From Mixophyes australis (lineage: Eukaryota; Chordata; Amphibia; Anura; Limnodynastidae), in NCBI GenBank assembly GCA_036250195.1, contig JAVHZZ010000003.1, positions 347,041,875 to 347,105,874 on the forward strand: a DNA stretch of 64,000 bases, given 5' to 3'. This document shows positions 28,097 to 40,642 of this stretch, one piece after another. Each line of letters opens with the position of its first letter. Position 1 is the stretch's first letter. The position numbers and the translations under genes were made by a program. The notes beneath the pieces were generated by a model. That model was not told the origin of the DNA. It saw only the letters and a program-made list of their open reading frames with translations, and searched no databases.

Positions 28097-28511
28097 GACC
28101 AGAGGAATGGTCAAGAGAGTGGCAACTACAGTTTAATGCCAAAAAATACAAAATCATGCACTTGGGTCTCAAAAATCCAAAAGGCTAAATATAGTGTAAC
28201 GCCATAATAATAGAAACTACTGAAGAGGAAAGGGATCTAGGAGTCACTACTTCTGGTGACTTAAAGGCAGGTTAGCAATGTAACAAAGCAATGAGGAAGG
28301 TAAGTCAGATGTGTGGTTGCACTGGGAGATAAATAAGTAGAAAGAAAGAAGTAATAATGTCACTATATAGGTCATTGGTACGGCCTCATCTAGAATACTG
28401 TGTTCAGTTCTGGAGACCATATCTCCAGAAGCATATAAATACATTAGAGAAAAGGGAGGGCAACTATAATGGTGCATGGCCTATAGAACAAAAGTTACCC
28501 GGAAAGACTCA

Positions 28512-28701
28512 AAGGGGCATATTCAATTAGCTTTCGGATTCGCGGTAACGCGCGTTACCGCGAAAAGTGCGCGTTCTTGCGGGTATTACGGTACCGCATT
28601 AACGCGGAAAATCCACGTTATTGCGGTACCGTGTATTACGTTTTCGCGGCTGTTCCGGCGCGTTACCGCGAATCTGAAAGCTAATTGAATATGCCCCAAA
28701 G
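28512..28701. mobile_element. Palindromic MITE nested in the LINE
   Basis: The arms GGGGCATATTCAATTAGCTT and the exact complement at the right end enclose a CG-rich interior made of repeated GCGTTACCGCG and GCGGTACCG words. AAA on both sides may be a 3-bp target duplication. Removing the element rejoins the LINE reading frame around KDSK and ILICI-type residues. Confidence 0.88.
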
Positions 28702-29985
28702 ATCTTAATATGTATCGTTTGGAGCAGAGAAGGGAAAGGGGGAACATGATAGAAACTTTCAAATATATCAAGGGTTATAACAAGGTGCAGAAGGGAAACA
28801 TTCTTCAGAGGAAGAGAAGTATTAGTACACGAGGACATGCACTGACACTGGGGGGAAGTAGGTTCAGGGGAAATTTGAGAAAAAACTACTTCACAGAAAG
28901 GGTAGTGGATAAGTGGAATAGCCTCCATCAGAGGTGGTAGAGGCTGATACAGTAGAGCAGTTTAAACATGCTTGGGATAGCCATAAGGATATCCTTACAA
29001 AGCATTAAGGATCAAATAGGGTTTGAGGTGACCATAGATTAATAAAACAATGGGCAGACTAGATGGGCCAAGCGGTTCTTATCTGCCGTCAAATTCTATG
29101 TTTCTATGTCTAGGAAGATACCTCAAATATAATAGCGCTTAACAAAACCACCTTTTTCAGGGGCAGTTCAAACCTGAACTATCTATCAGGGATTTAATAT
29201 TACGTGTATCCATAGCACAGACCCAGCTGACACTACAGAATAGTGCAGCAGGCGACAGGCACTGTGCTTCCTCTGAGCTGCTGCTAGAAGTGCTGGAACT
29301 GATGTCAGAATGTGTGTGGCTGGTTCTCATGGAACAGATAGTGTTATCCTGCTAGGGAAGCACACTGTGTATTACTGTCACTGACCTGCTGACGTGGGGA
29401 GAGTTAGACTCTAGTCTAATGATTAGTGTCTGGCCGCACAGACAGACCTCACCTATACCTTACATGGCAGAGGGAAGATTCATTGGGACAATTGTAGACG
29501 TTATTTTGCTGCAATGGATAAACAGGAGGACAACAGGCTCAGGAAATCCTTTGGGTGCTATAAGTACAATATAACAGAACACAGATTACGGAGGGACTTT
29601 TTTTCTGTCGGTTTTATGCTGGGAAGGAGTTACACCTTATTTGCAGTTTTGGATGACCCGTTTGCCCTTGGACCACCGCAGAGATCCCTCCTCCCCCTAT
29701 CCACCAACGCCTCAGCTGAGCTACTGGGAGGAAGCTGGAATCATAAAGAACCACAAGACAATGGAGGTGACCCCTCTTTATGTCGGTTTACAGAAAGGAA
29801 ATGCTGCAAGGGAGCTATTTATAGGTATCAATGCTGAGATACAGCTTAAAGAGACACGATCATGAGCATGTCTGTTATCAATACAGATACATTTAAAAGG
29901 AACAATTTTCATCATATTTTAATGATTAGCCAACTTTCTATAATAGCACCTAGTTCTCATTTTATGAAAAATTCCAGTGGTGACC

Positions 29986-30342
29986 TACTGGCAGCCCACC
30001 GAGTCTGCTGGCAACCCACCATGCCTGCTGGCAGCCCACCGAGTCTGCTGGCAGCCCACCGTACCTACTTGCAGACCAGCAAGTCTGCTGGCAACCCACC
30101 GAGCCCTGCTGGCAGCCCACCGTACCTACTTGCAGCCCACTGAGCCTGCTGGCAGTCCTTCGAGCCTACTGACAGCCCACCGCACCAGATGGCAACCCAC
30201 TGAGCCTACTGGCATCCCACCGTGCCCTGCTGGCAGCCCATTAAGCCTACTGGCAGCTCACAGGACCAGATAGCAGCCCACTGAGCCTACTGGCAGCACA
30301 CTTTACCTACTGGCAGCCCACCGTGCCGGCGGGCAGCCCACA
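29986..30342. repeat. Degenerate minisatellite, about 21-bp unit
   Basis: The unit is CTGGCAGCCCACCGAGCCTG with variants CTACTTGCAG, CAACCCACC and AGATGGCAACC. There are about 17 copies. Because the period is near a multiple of three it stays open in two frames for 90-100 residues. This is not evidence of a gene. Confidence 0.88.
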
Positions 30343-31761
30343 CTGTGAAAATTTTTACATTATTTACACCGTTTTGTCCAACACACCCGAGAGAATCATG
30401 CATTCCAGGTTACTGACCTGTACCCAAACCATCTACTTTACATTTCATAGTTTTTCATGCTAATAATATACAGGAACTGTAACCTCAAAATTCTATATTT
30501 TTAACTAGGCTTAGCATAGAGGAACCTATATACTGGACATAGTTATCACTGTGAGCAAACTCACTTCCATTCTTAGTCCTTAACGAACTTGATGTGACCC
30601 GGTCATATCACACAAACTCCGTGACACTAGACCACACCACCGAGCTATTGTACTGTAAGCGGATCATCCGTATAAATAAGATTGACAGGACAGTATTAGA
30701 AGGGGATTATGGGGAAGAGAACAGAAACAATAGCATCCCTACTAAATGGTGAGCTCCGCAAGCAGTCTTACTAGCACCATCATAAGTAATTAGATAGCAT
30801 CATAGAACATGAATGACTTTATAAATTCATCCCATAATATTTACATTAGACAGAGGGAAATGAAAAAAAGTTTAAGTGCATTTAAAAATGGGTTATGACA
30901 AACTTAAATTGTGCAGACACAAAGAATAATTTCCTTTATTATCCATCGAATGTTCTCTCTCCTGGGCTGCCCCTTGTAAATTAATATATCTTCCAGGAAG
31001 CAGCTAAGGCTAAGGGTCTCTTCCTGTTATGTATTCACCCAAACGTAGACTGATCTACAGCATAGTCTCACAGCCATTCCCCTAAGATAAGCACTATGCA
31101 CGTGGAAATATATATTTAATAGCATAATATACAGTAAGTGAATGTGTCTATGCAGAGAATAGTGGGAAATGTATAATAAAGGATGTTTTCAGGTGCGTTA
31201 TATCAGTAATCCAACTACAACACATGGAAATAGAATTACCAGACGCACTCACAATTTTACTTGTATTTGGGTGCACTGCGCTTGTTCAAACGCTTGTTGT
31301 TCTATTTAATATGTTTACATTGGATGCACTTATACCTCCAATACTGGTAAACGCTCGAGTAACAAACGCTGCTGTGTTTCACATGTATCTTTATCTGCAT
31401 GTTTACCAACACTAAAAAGGCAACACTAGTAAGTACCTGGCCCTGAGTAGCTCTCTGCCCTACAACACTGTGATGGCCTCGTGCTTCAGGAAGCTTGAGA
31501 CAGACAATGGAGCCCTGTTCTAATGCAGCATTTTAAATACTATTTAGGCCTCATTAAGGGGCTTATGTCTGATAGGGAGAAAAGGCCTTTCACGTTTTCG
31601 CTTCATTTAGGATAGCTCCCTATATATCAAATCCCCCTGGAGCGGTGTTATCGCTGGCCATAGTTTTGGCCGGGGCTCTGGCGAAGGATACCCCATGCGG
31701 AGGCTTATTTAACAAGGACAAAAGCGGCACCTGGAACATTCCTTTCCACCTATTGAGATCA

Positions 31762-31951
31762 GGGGGTAAATGTATTAACCTCCGGATTGTTGAACTCCCG
31801 CGAGTTCACCGTCTTCAACACTTAAATTTAAAGCGGCGCTGCCTTGTAAAGGGAAGTTTCCCTTTACAAGGCAGCGCCGCTTTAAATTTAAGCACTGAAG
31901 ACGGTGAACTCGCGGGAGTTCAACAATCCGGAGGTTAATACATTTACCCCC
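31762..31951. mobile_element. Near-perfect 190-bp palindrome MITE
   Basis: GGGGGTAAATGTATTAACCT at the left pairs with the complement at the right. The match continues through CGCGAGTTCACCGTCTTCA and GCGGCGCTGCCTTGTAAAGG to the centre at about 31857, with one or two mismatches. Same family as 47544-47733. High identity between arms suggests recent insertion or arm homogenisation. Confidence 0.93.
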
Positions 31952-31954
31952 AGG

Positions 31955-33988
31955 ATGGTGTACCCTGCAAACACCTCTCAGTGTGCCAGGCGCCCGTTCC
32001 CCAATGCTCTGCCATGCAAACACCTCTCATAGTGTGCCAGGAGCCCGTTCTCTAATGCTCTGCCATGCAAACACCTCTCATAGTGTGCCAGGAGCCCGTT
32101 CCCCAATGCTCTGCCATGCAAACACCTCTCATAGTGTGCCAGGAGCCCGTTCCCCAATGCTCTGCCATGCAAACACCTCTCATAGTGTGCCAGGAGCCCG
32201 CTCCCCAATGCGTACCCTGCAAACACCTCTCATAGTGTGCCAGGAGCCCGTTCCCCAATGCTCTGCCATGCAAACACCTCTCAGTGTGCCAGGAGCCCGC
32301 TCCCCAATCCGTACCCTGCAAACACCTCTCATAGTGTGCCAGGAGCCCGTTCTCTAATGCTCTGCCATGCAAACACCTCTCATAGTGTGCCAGGAGCCCG
32401 CTCCCCAATGCGTACCCTGCAAACACCTCTCATAGTGTGCCAGGAGCCCGTTCTCTAATGCTCTGCCATGCAAACACCTCTCATAGTGTGCCAGGCGCCC
32501 GTTCCCCAATGCTCTGCCATGCAAACACCTCTCCTAGTGTGCCAGGAGCCCGTTCTCTAATGCTCTGCCATGCAAACACCTCTCATAGTGTGCCAGGCGC
32601 CCGTTCCCCAATGCTCTGCCATGCAAACACCTCTCCTAGTGTGCCAGGAGCCCGTTCTCTAATGCTCTGCCATGCAAACACCTCTCCTAGTGTGCCAGGA
32701 GCCCGCTCCCCAATGCGTACCCTGCAAACACCTCTCATAGTGTGCCAGGCGCCCGTTCCCCAATGCTCTGCCATGCAAACACCTCTCATAGTGTGCCAGG
32801 AGCCCGTTCTCTAATGCTCTGCCATGCAAACACCTCTCATAGTGTGCCAGGCGCCCGTTCCCCAATGCTCTGCCATGCAAACACCTCTCCTAGTGTGCCA
32901 GGAGCCCGCTCCCCAATCCGTACCCTGCAAACACCTCTCATAGTGTGCCAGGCGCCCGTTCCCCAATGCTCTGCCATGCAAACACCTCTCATAGTGTGCC
33001 AGGAGCCCGTTCTCTAATGCTCTGCCATGCAAACACCTCTCATAGTGTGCCAGGAGCCCGTTCCCCAATGCTCTGCCATGCAAACACCTCTCATAGTGTG
33101 CCAGGAGCCCGTTCTCTAATGCTCTGCCATGCAAACACCTCTCATAGTGTGCCAGGAGCCCGCTCCCCAATCCGTACCCTGCAAACACCTCTCATAGTGT
33201 GCCAGGCGCCCGTTCCCTAATGCTCTGCCATGCAAACACCTCTCCTAGTGTGCCAGGCGCCCGTTCCCCAATGCTCTGCCATGCAAACACCTCTCATAGC
33301 ATGCCAGGAGCCCGCTCCCCAATGCGTACCCTGCAAACACCTCTCATAGTGTGCCAGGAGCCCGTTCTCTAATGCTCTGCCATGCAAACACCTCTCATAG
33401 TGTGCCAGGCGCCCGTTCCCCAATGCTCTGCCATGCAAACACCTCTCCTAGTGTGCCAGGAGCCCGCTCCCCAATCCGTACCCTGCAAACACCTCTCATA
33501 GTGTGCCAGGCGCCCGTTCCCCAATGCTCTGCCATGCAAACACCTCTCCTAGTGTGCCAGGAGCCCGCTCCCCAATCCGTACCCTGCAAACACCTCTCAT
33601 AGTGTGCCAGGCGCCCGTTCCCCAATGCTCTGCCATGCAAACACCTCTCAGTGTGCCAGGAGCCCGTTCCCTAATGCTCTGCCATGCAAACACCTCTCCT
33701 AGTGTGCCAGGAGCCCGCTCCCCAATCCGTACCCTGAAAACACCTCCCAGTGTGCCAGGCGCCCGTTCCCCAATGCTCTGCCATGCAAACACCTCTCATA
33801 GCATGCCAGGAGCCCGCTCCCCAATGCGTACCCTGCAAACACCTCTCATAGTGTGCCAGGAGCCCGCTCCCCAATGCGTACCCTGCAAACACCTCTCATA
33901 GTGTGCCAGGAGCCCGCTCCCCAATGCGTACCCTGCAAACACCTCTCATAGTGTGCCAGGCGCCCATTCCCCAATGCTCTGCCATGCA
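31955..33988. repeat. 51-bp minisatellite, about 40 copies
   Basis: The unit is CTCTGCCATGCAAACACCTC, TCATAGTGTGCCAGGAGCCC, GTTCCCCAATG. A second unit type begins CGTACCCTGCAAACACC and has CTCCCCAATG or CTCCCCAATCCG. Further variants are TCCTAG for TCATAG, GGCGCC for GGAGCC and GTTCTCTAATG. Most units are 51 bases, a multiple of three, so open frames of up to 132 codons run through both strands. The repetitive peptides are by-products. Confidence 0.97.
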
Positions 33989-35281
33989 GCGTGAACAGAT
34001 AATACCTACCAAACTTTCCACGCACAGGAGAAAGCTGTCTCAATCAGGATGGCAGGACAAAGCCCTCAGATCGGGACTGTCACGCCTTTGGGACAGTCAG
34101 GATGTATGTCACGGTTAGCTCAGTTCACATTAACAAAAAGTAAAATGTCCGAATGTAATTGTTACAAGACAATTGCTACATTGTGATTTGTAACTTGTTG
34201 GTGAAGGGTTCTTTCCGCTGTCATGTGGGTGTTGTATCACTAACCTTTATTACTACCGTTCTGGTGCATTGCATTTTTTATTTTAAAAGTAACTAATTTG
34301 CCCGGCAAACCCTTCGGGAGACTTGGCGTCATACCGTAACACCACAAAAGCTGATCTGACACAATGTAATAAAGTGACAGCCGGTTCCATGCTTCTCTAC
34401 TCTTGTCTACACTTCCATAGTGCAAAAAGAACCATCTAAAACAATTTATCAAAAAAATGTACAGATCCTACTTAAATAAGCCCAAAGTTTCACTGGTGCA
34501 TAATGTCTCTGACTTGGTAGGTGATGGAATGTGTATAGCAATAGCCAGTAGTCATGAAGCATTTCAGTGTCGCCTTAACGAAACACTTATGGAAACCAAG
34601 AGGAACACATCAGTCATTCCTAACCATATTGCTGTGTCAGGTACAATACCAAACATCATTGGTGAAATGTCAATGCACAAATGGTTATTTCTGCTACATC
34701 TACATTTTTCTCTTAAAAACAGCAAATACCAAGATTTTTTTTGGCTATTACATATGGTGATTTTATCACCGTGGTCCAAAAAGGACTAAACTGGCCCAAA
34801 ATCTTTAACAATTAAAATCTCCCTTTTACCAGTCTGAACTAGAAATCTGACCCTTAAATGACAGCATGGCAATCTGGTCATAAGACAATTAATTTGAATG
34901 CAGTCTCTACAGTGTGATCATTCATTGGCCAAATCGAAAGACCAAACTTCAGTAAGTGCATAAGTTCTACTAACAGTTCTCAGATCCACTGGTTGTTGAC
35001 CCTAAAAGTCACCCAATATGCATTTTATTACAGTGAGAAAATCCATATGACTATGTCCTGTTTTCTCACAGCGTGTCCCTGGATACATTGAAAAATGAGT
35101 CAACTATTAGAATTGGATGTTTTGTTCAACCGAGTCAAAGTTACAGATCTCAAGGTCATCAACTGTTATTGTCCTGCTTCCTACAAACCAGTTTAAATTT
35201 AGAAAACAGCTATTAATGAGCATTAAAGAGATCCTGTATTCATCTTTACACCGCAAGGAATGTTAAAGAAATACATATTGG

Positions 35282-35606
35282 GGCTGATTCATTAAGGAGA
35301 GTAAAGTAAAAAAAAAAGGAGTAAGTTTTCTCCTGGACAAAACAAAAAAAAAGTTACAATACAAGGGGTGCACATTAGTTTATTATTTTGCACATAAGTT
35401 AAATACTGGCTGTTTTTTCATGTAGCACGCAGATACTTGATAGCTTTATTTTTACACTGAAATTTAAAGTTCATCTAGGACATGCGGTACCCCAACTGTA
35501 AATATGTCCCCACTTTTTAAATTTAGCTCCCCCTCCAATGCAACATGGTTTTGCCCAGGTGCAAAGTTACTCATTTTTTTGCTTTATTTTCATTAATGCC
35601 TCATTG
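35282..35606 (+). repeat. MITE related to 3291 and 55628
   Basis: It starts GGGCTGATTCATTAAGGAGA and contains GGGGTGCACATTAGTTTATT, TTGCACATAAGTTAAATAC and TTAGCTCCCCCTCCAATGC. It ends TTTCATTAATGCCTCA, a decayed complement of the start. This is a longer version of the inner MITE at 3291-3538. Confidence 0.75.
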
Positions 35607-36611
35607 TGTTCTTCTTATATGCCTCTAGACACGAGACATGGTCATTTATGGAGTGACATTTCTGATATAAAAATGTTCCACAGTGAAATGTAGAACAGTA
35701 GACATTAAGTGAAAACATGCTCAAAAAAAGAAGAAAATAATTATCTTAACATTTATAGACACTTCGATTATATCAGAGCAGTCTCACCTTACTTATAATA
35801 ATATTTCTATATTTTTCTGTGCGGAAGTTCAACAATTAGTCTCTTTAGTATTAAGTGAAAAGATGCCTACAAATAAAGGTCAGGTCATAAAAAACCCTTT
35901 ACTAATATGTTATGTGGATTGAAAGCGCCAATCTAGGTAACATATAGCAACAAACCTAATATTCCCTTTTAGCAGTCTAAGGCTAGTAGACTAATGAAAG
36001 CCAATATGTGACCAGTCACTATGGGTTACAGCACATTTTTACTCTTTATAACATGTTGTTAAATATGTGTTATGGTTTGTTTGTTTTTTAACACTTTAAA
36101 GCAGCAATCCCACACAGAAGTTTTTTTTCCTTCAAATAGCAAGTTAAGAAAATGGATCACAGTCACATGTGCCATGTGACTGTGGTTGCCATGGTAGTCC
36201 ACGATACTGTGCAGAATTATAAAATTATTAATAGCAGCCTAAAGAAACAAACCAAGGGAAATGGTAAATACCAATATTCCTTTAGTAGCATGCTAGAGAG
36301 ATTTATGATAATAAAGAACCTAATTTTTTCATAGGATTGCTGCTTTAACTAAACATTGTGTTTATAAGGAAGAATGACAAACTAATACAGGGCTGAGCAG
36401 AAACCTCAGCAGTCTGTGTGCCTAATACCCAGGTTCTCCGAAAAGCTCCATAGCCTATAACACACAGCATATCTTTTTCTACTAAGATCGTCCTGGCAGA
36501 CATCCAGTAAATATTGATATATACACTTGTCCAACAAGTTTGGGAAATAGCAAAAAATATAAAACAACTATTGCACTTTTACACTGTCTCTAACACTGCA
36601 GAACAATTAAA

Positions 36612-36790
36612 CACCTAGGGGTAGATTTATCAAACCTTCTAAGAAAGAAAAGTGGAGGAGTTGTCAATAGCAACCAATCAGATACTAGCTATCATTTTCT
36701 AGAATGTACCAGATAAATGAAAGCTGGAATCTGATTGGTTGCTATGGGCAACACCTCCACTTTTCCTTCTTAGAAGGTTTGATAATTCAA
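36612..36790. mobile_element. Palindromic MITE, 70 bp from a PRKCE exon
   Basis: GTAGATTTATCAAACCTTCT and AGAAGGTTTGATAATTC are the outer arms. Inner arms TAGCAACCAATCAGATACTAG and TGGAATCTGATTGGTTGCTA also pair. Same family as 20322-20485. Confidence 0.9.
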
Positions 36791-36855
36791 CCTTTAACGT
36801 ACAGTTAATTCAGGACCGTTTTATATGAAACAAATGATAGATTAAACCCATCTTA

Positions 36856-37038
<183 letters not shown>

Positions 37039-38686
37039 TTAAATCAGACTACAAATCAGCAAAGTAACAAAATCCTCCTTCAATAACTTAAAGACTCAAA
37101 CAATGACTAAACCCCAAAACTGGAGTTTTCATATACAAATAATGGAGTTAAAATTAATTTTTTGAGTGTTGAACTGACTTTCCACAGTATCCTTGTTTAA
37201 AAGTACAGTATTCCATCCCAACTCCATGACAGACAGCTGCACAGATAGAAACGTGTGGCACACCCTGGGGGTGTGGTCTAACCCCACTCTACCCAGCACT
37301 CCACGGTGATGTGGCCACGCCCAGTTTGTACGTTTCCCACCAGCACACACATTACACCCCAATTAAAAAAAAAATTGTATAATTTCAGCTTTTGGACCTG
37401 ATGGGATATAATACAGGTCCAAAAGCAGAGACTTCTCATCATTGTCATTGAATGTATGAACCCCACAAGCCACACTCTGCATTTCTGCAGAGCAAGTCTG
37501 CCTGGCTGTCATTCATTGTCTGCCTGTTTAGCTAAGCACAACTTGCTGAAAAGGAGTTAAAGAAAGCATGATGGACATATTTAATTTGGTATACAGACAT
37601 CAGTTGTTTATTATTCAGCTCAGTAATACACAGCATTTAATTTGTATTAATGTCAGTTAATAGTTTTACTTGCTCTTTAAGTCAGAGCTTCTCATTTTAC
37701 AACTAAGTAGAAACAATAGTTCACTCCTAAAACACTGATCTGAGAGTGACAACGTCAATCCACAAACAAACATTGTCTGGATATAGTAACTGCTGTCATC
37801 AGGCAAAATCTCATTGCTGTGTCATGTGGAGGTAAAAATAAGATTCCTAATTGGTACACAATATAATCACCTACACTGACACTTGCGATGTGTAAAATCA
37901 TTGAAGCAATGGACATTACATTAATGTTACAGCAATATAAGTAATCTATTTATGTTTGCTACAATTCAGCCAGTGCCTATATTCTGAGTCATAATGATGT
38001 TACTAAGAACAGAGAGACACAGGGACTTATAATAAGCAGACACGGCCCCTGCCCACTGTGATACCTAAATCACATCTGTGTTCTATTATCTATTTAACTG
38101 GTGCTGGTGTAAAGCCACCCATACACAGGGGCTATTTATCACTGGGAGGTAACCAGGCTTCTCCCATGACATCAATGGGTTACCGCAGTTACCTCTTTTC
38201 TATCTCGGCGAAATATGAGGCCTATTTAAGTAGGATTAATGCAGTAAATGTATTGACGGAATCCTCTTATCGCAGGATGAAAGTATCGTAAATATCTATG
38301 GATTCTTTTTTTTTTAAACAAGTGTTTATTAACGGTCAAAAAAGAATTAACAGTGCAAAAGGATACATGTTATATCAAACAAAATATATTCAGTACATTG
38401 AATAGTGAAGTAGAAATCTCCGTGCTTCAGAGATAAAATAGCACAAATTCTGTGAAATAAAGACCGGCATTTTTATATTTAAAAGAGAAGGAAGAAAAGA
38501 AAAGGAGAAGGAAGAGAAAGAGGAAGATAAAAGAGAAGATGAGAGGTGGAGGGGGAGAAGGGGAGGAGCGTGGGAGATCGCTCTTGAGCCAGAGGCAATG
38601 AGATGGGAGGGGAAAGGGTTACGTATGGGTAGGGGGTATGATTAGGTAAAGGGGGAGCGGTATTGGAAGTGAGACATCCAGGGGTC

Positions 38687-40218
38687 CTAGACCTTGTTAA
38701 AAGATTTGGCCGTGTTTCGAATAATGCTAGTCATGTATTCCATCTTATACGTATGCCAGATCCTATTAGTTACAGTGGAGAATGAAGGGGGGGCAGCCTG
38801 CCTCCAATTTATGGCGATTTGACATGTGGCCGCTGAAATAATGTGATGAGCAAGTTTATTTTGATGTCTAGTGGCCGAGGAGAACCCAAGGGGTAGAAGG
38901 AAAAATTTAGGGTCAAAGGGTATGGGGGTTTGAATTAACATTTCTATCAAAGCTTTAATTTCGCACCAGAAGGGAATCAGTTTCGGGCAGTCCCACTATA
39001 TATGTAAGAAAGAGCCCGCGCCAGAGCATAGACGCCAACACCTGTCAGAGGAATCAGGCAGTATCTTTTGTAGTCGAGTAGGGACATAGTACCACCGGTA
39101 GAGAAGTTTGTAAACATTTTCCTTTATTCGGACGCAGATTGAGCTGGAGGCAGCATTGTCCCGAATTTCCGACCACTCCTCATCATCAAGAGGAGAGCCC
39201 AGGTCATGTTCCCATGACGTCTCATGGGAGTCTCCAGGAGGAGTAGAGGGAGCAATTAGTTCAGAATAGATATTAGAAATAAGACCTGACGTCGATGCCT
39301 GGCGCAGACACAGTGTTTCAATTGTTGTGAGATGTCGAGAGGCAAGACGTGGTTTGGAAAGGGAGTGAAAATTGCGAATTTGCAGGAATTGATAAAATAT
39401 CCGTGTGGGCAAGCCAATTTTAGTTTGAATATCCGTGAATTGGGGAAAAGTTATATCGCGGGTTATGTCATTTAGGAAACGTATCCCTCGGGAATGCCAC
39501 GGAAGGAGTGCGGAATGGTGTAGACCAGGAGGGAAATCAGGGTTATTAAAGAGGGGGATAATTGGTGATGGCTGCGGAGAGAGACCATAGAGCCTGATGG
39601 ATGAGTCCCATATAGCCAGAGAGTGGGAGATTATGGGATGGGACAAAGCTTTTTTGGGGCGACGGGCCCTTGGAATCCACATAAGGGAGGCAGGAGTAAG
39701 CATCCCCAGACTTTCCGCCTCTATTGTCACCCAGACCCTAGCAAAAACAGGACCGTTCCATAGGACACATTGAGCGATTTGAGCTGATAGGTAGTATTTT
39801 TTAAAATTAGGTATACCTAGACCACCACCCCGTGAGGATCTCTGTAGGACCCCGATTTGTACTCGTGGGCGTGTACCTGCCCAAATAAATTTAGAAGACT
39901 CAAATTGGAGGAATTTAAATACATAGGGGGGAATTCGGATAGGTAAGGTTTGAAAAAGGTATAACAGTCTGGGAAGAATATTCATTTTAACAGAGTTTAT
40001 ACGACCTATCCAGGAGATAAGTTGGAGGGACCAGGAGTTGAAATCTTTCTTAATTTGGAAAAGGGTGTGGGGGAAATTAGCTTGGAATAGATGGGAGAGA
40101 TTTTTGGTAAGGAAGACCCCCAAGTATTTTATTTTATGGCGATGCCAAGTGAATGGGAATGTTTGATCTAGGACCGCTTTATCTGTTTTAGAGATATTGA
40201 AGTCCAAAGTTTCAGTTG
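38687..40218 (-). pseudogene. L1 ORF2 C-terminal half (broken)
   Basis: A 419-codon open frame ends at a TAG at 38996-38998 and the same frame continues for about 100 residues to 38687. It is L1 ORF2 downstream of the reverse-transcriptase catalytic site: IKYLGVFLTKNLSHLF, SWIGRINSVKMNILPRLLYL, KFIWAGTRPRVQ and GGGLGIPNFKKYYLSAQIAQ. The single stop falls where family members would read tryptophan (HI-stop-WDCPKL), one base from TGG. Endonuclease and catalytic RT parts are absent because of 5' truncation. The first residues, before DFNISKTDKAVLD, come from the fused retroposon tail. With only one stop, this is a fairly young insertion. Confidence 0.92.
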
Positions 40219-40364
40219 ATATCATCATCATCATCAATTTATATAGCGCCAACATATTCCGTAGCGCTTTACAATTGGGGACAAACGTAGTAAACTAATA
40301 AACAAACTGGGTAAAACAGACAAAGAGGTGAGAAGGCCCTGCTCGCAAGCTTACAATCTATGGG
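40219..40364 (-). repeat. Retroposon 3' end joined to the L1
   Basis: On the minus strand it reads ATTGTAAGCTTGCGAGCAGG, later TAAAGCGCTACGGAATATG and TTGGCGCTATATAAATTGAT ending in GATGATGATGATAT. This is the 3' part of the retroposon type also seen at 24287-24597 and, with related tails, at 49046-49338 and 59030-59404. Confidence 0.85.
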
Positions 40365-40514
40365 TATCTGTGGATTCTTATGTAGCCTCCAGCTTTGGGT
40401 CAGGTACGGTTTTTCGATAATGAAAAATCTGACAGCGAGGAGACCTACAAATAAAAAAACGAATTTTGTAAAAACCGTTTTCACTATAAACAGACTTACC
40501 CGAAAACCGACGCT

Positions 40515-40642
40515 GCACATAGGCAATGTACAGTAAGGGGGCGTGTGCACATAGGCAATGTACAGTAAGGGGGCGTGTGCACATAGGCAATGTACAGTAA
40601 GGGTGCGTGTGCACATAGGCAATGTATAGTAAGGGGGCGTGC
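40515..40642. repeat. 32-bp tandem repeat, 4 copies
   Basis: The unit GCACATAGGCAATGTACAGT plus AAGGGGGCGTGT occurs four times in 128 bases. Copy 3 has GGGTGCG and copy 4 has GTATAGT. Confidence 0.97.

Larger units (their letters stand above)
27550..29110 (+). mobile_element. Dead non-LTR LINE with two nested MITEs
   Basis: Reverse-transcriptase blocks are readable across frameshifts: LDYSKAFDTVPHRRW at about 27566, VNGGHSQEGKVTSEVPQGSV then LGPVLFNILIGDI at about 27690-27800, and a C-terminal part containing YRLEQRRERGNMIETFKYIK and FTERVVDKWNSL at 28710-28930. The catalytic FADD box has decayed (KVCLCAETQ). The 3' end is TCTATGTTTCTATG. The element is 5'-truncated and interrupted at 27904-28096 and 28512-28701. 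The blocks resemble CR1/L2-type LINEs; the exact clade is uncertain. Confidence 0.88.
38309..40364 (-). mobile_element. 5'-truncated L1 fused to a second retroposon, one shared target duplication
   Basis: Reading the minus strand, the insert consists of a 146-bp retroposon 3' end (40364-40219), then the L1 ORF2 3' half, then a 3' UTR with a long pyrimidine-rich tract (38480-38590), then an A-tail ending at about 38309. TATCTATGGATTCTT (38294-38308) and TATCTGTGGATTCTT (40365-40379) flank the whole composite with 14 of 15 matches. The junction lies at the ATGATGATGATAT tail of the first part. This is the structure expected if reverse transcriptase copied the L1 RNA and then jumped to the 3' end of another RNA. 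Confidence 0.85.

Noticed and set aside
29514..29865. Two overlapping frames of 107 and 74 codons
   Set aside because: Neither resembles a known protein, they overlap in different frames, and no splice or promoter context supports them.
31978..34043. Many overlapping open frames of 65-132 codons on both strands
   Set aside because: They arise from the 51-bp tandem unit, which is a multiple of three. The peptides are simple repeats present in both directions.
38996..40255. 419-codon open frame as a possible host gene
   Set aside because: It is L1 ORF2 sequence, 5'-truncated, with its first codons derived from a fused retroposon tail.
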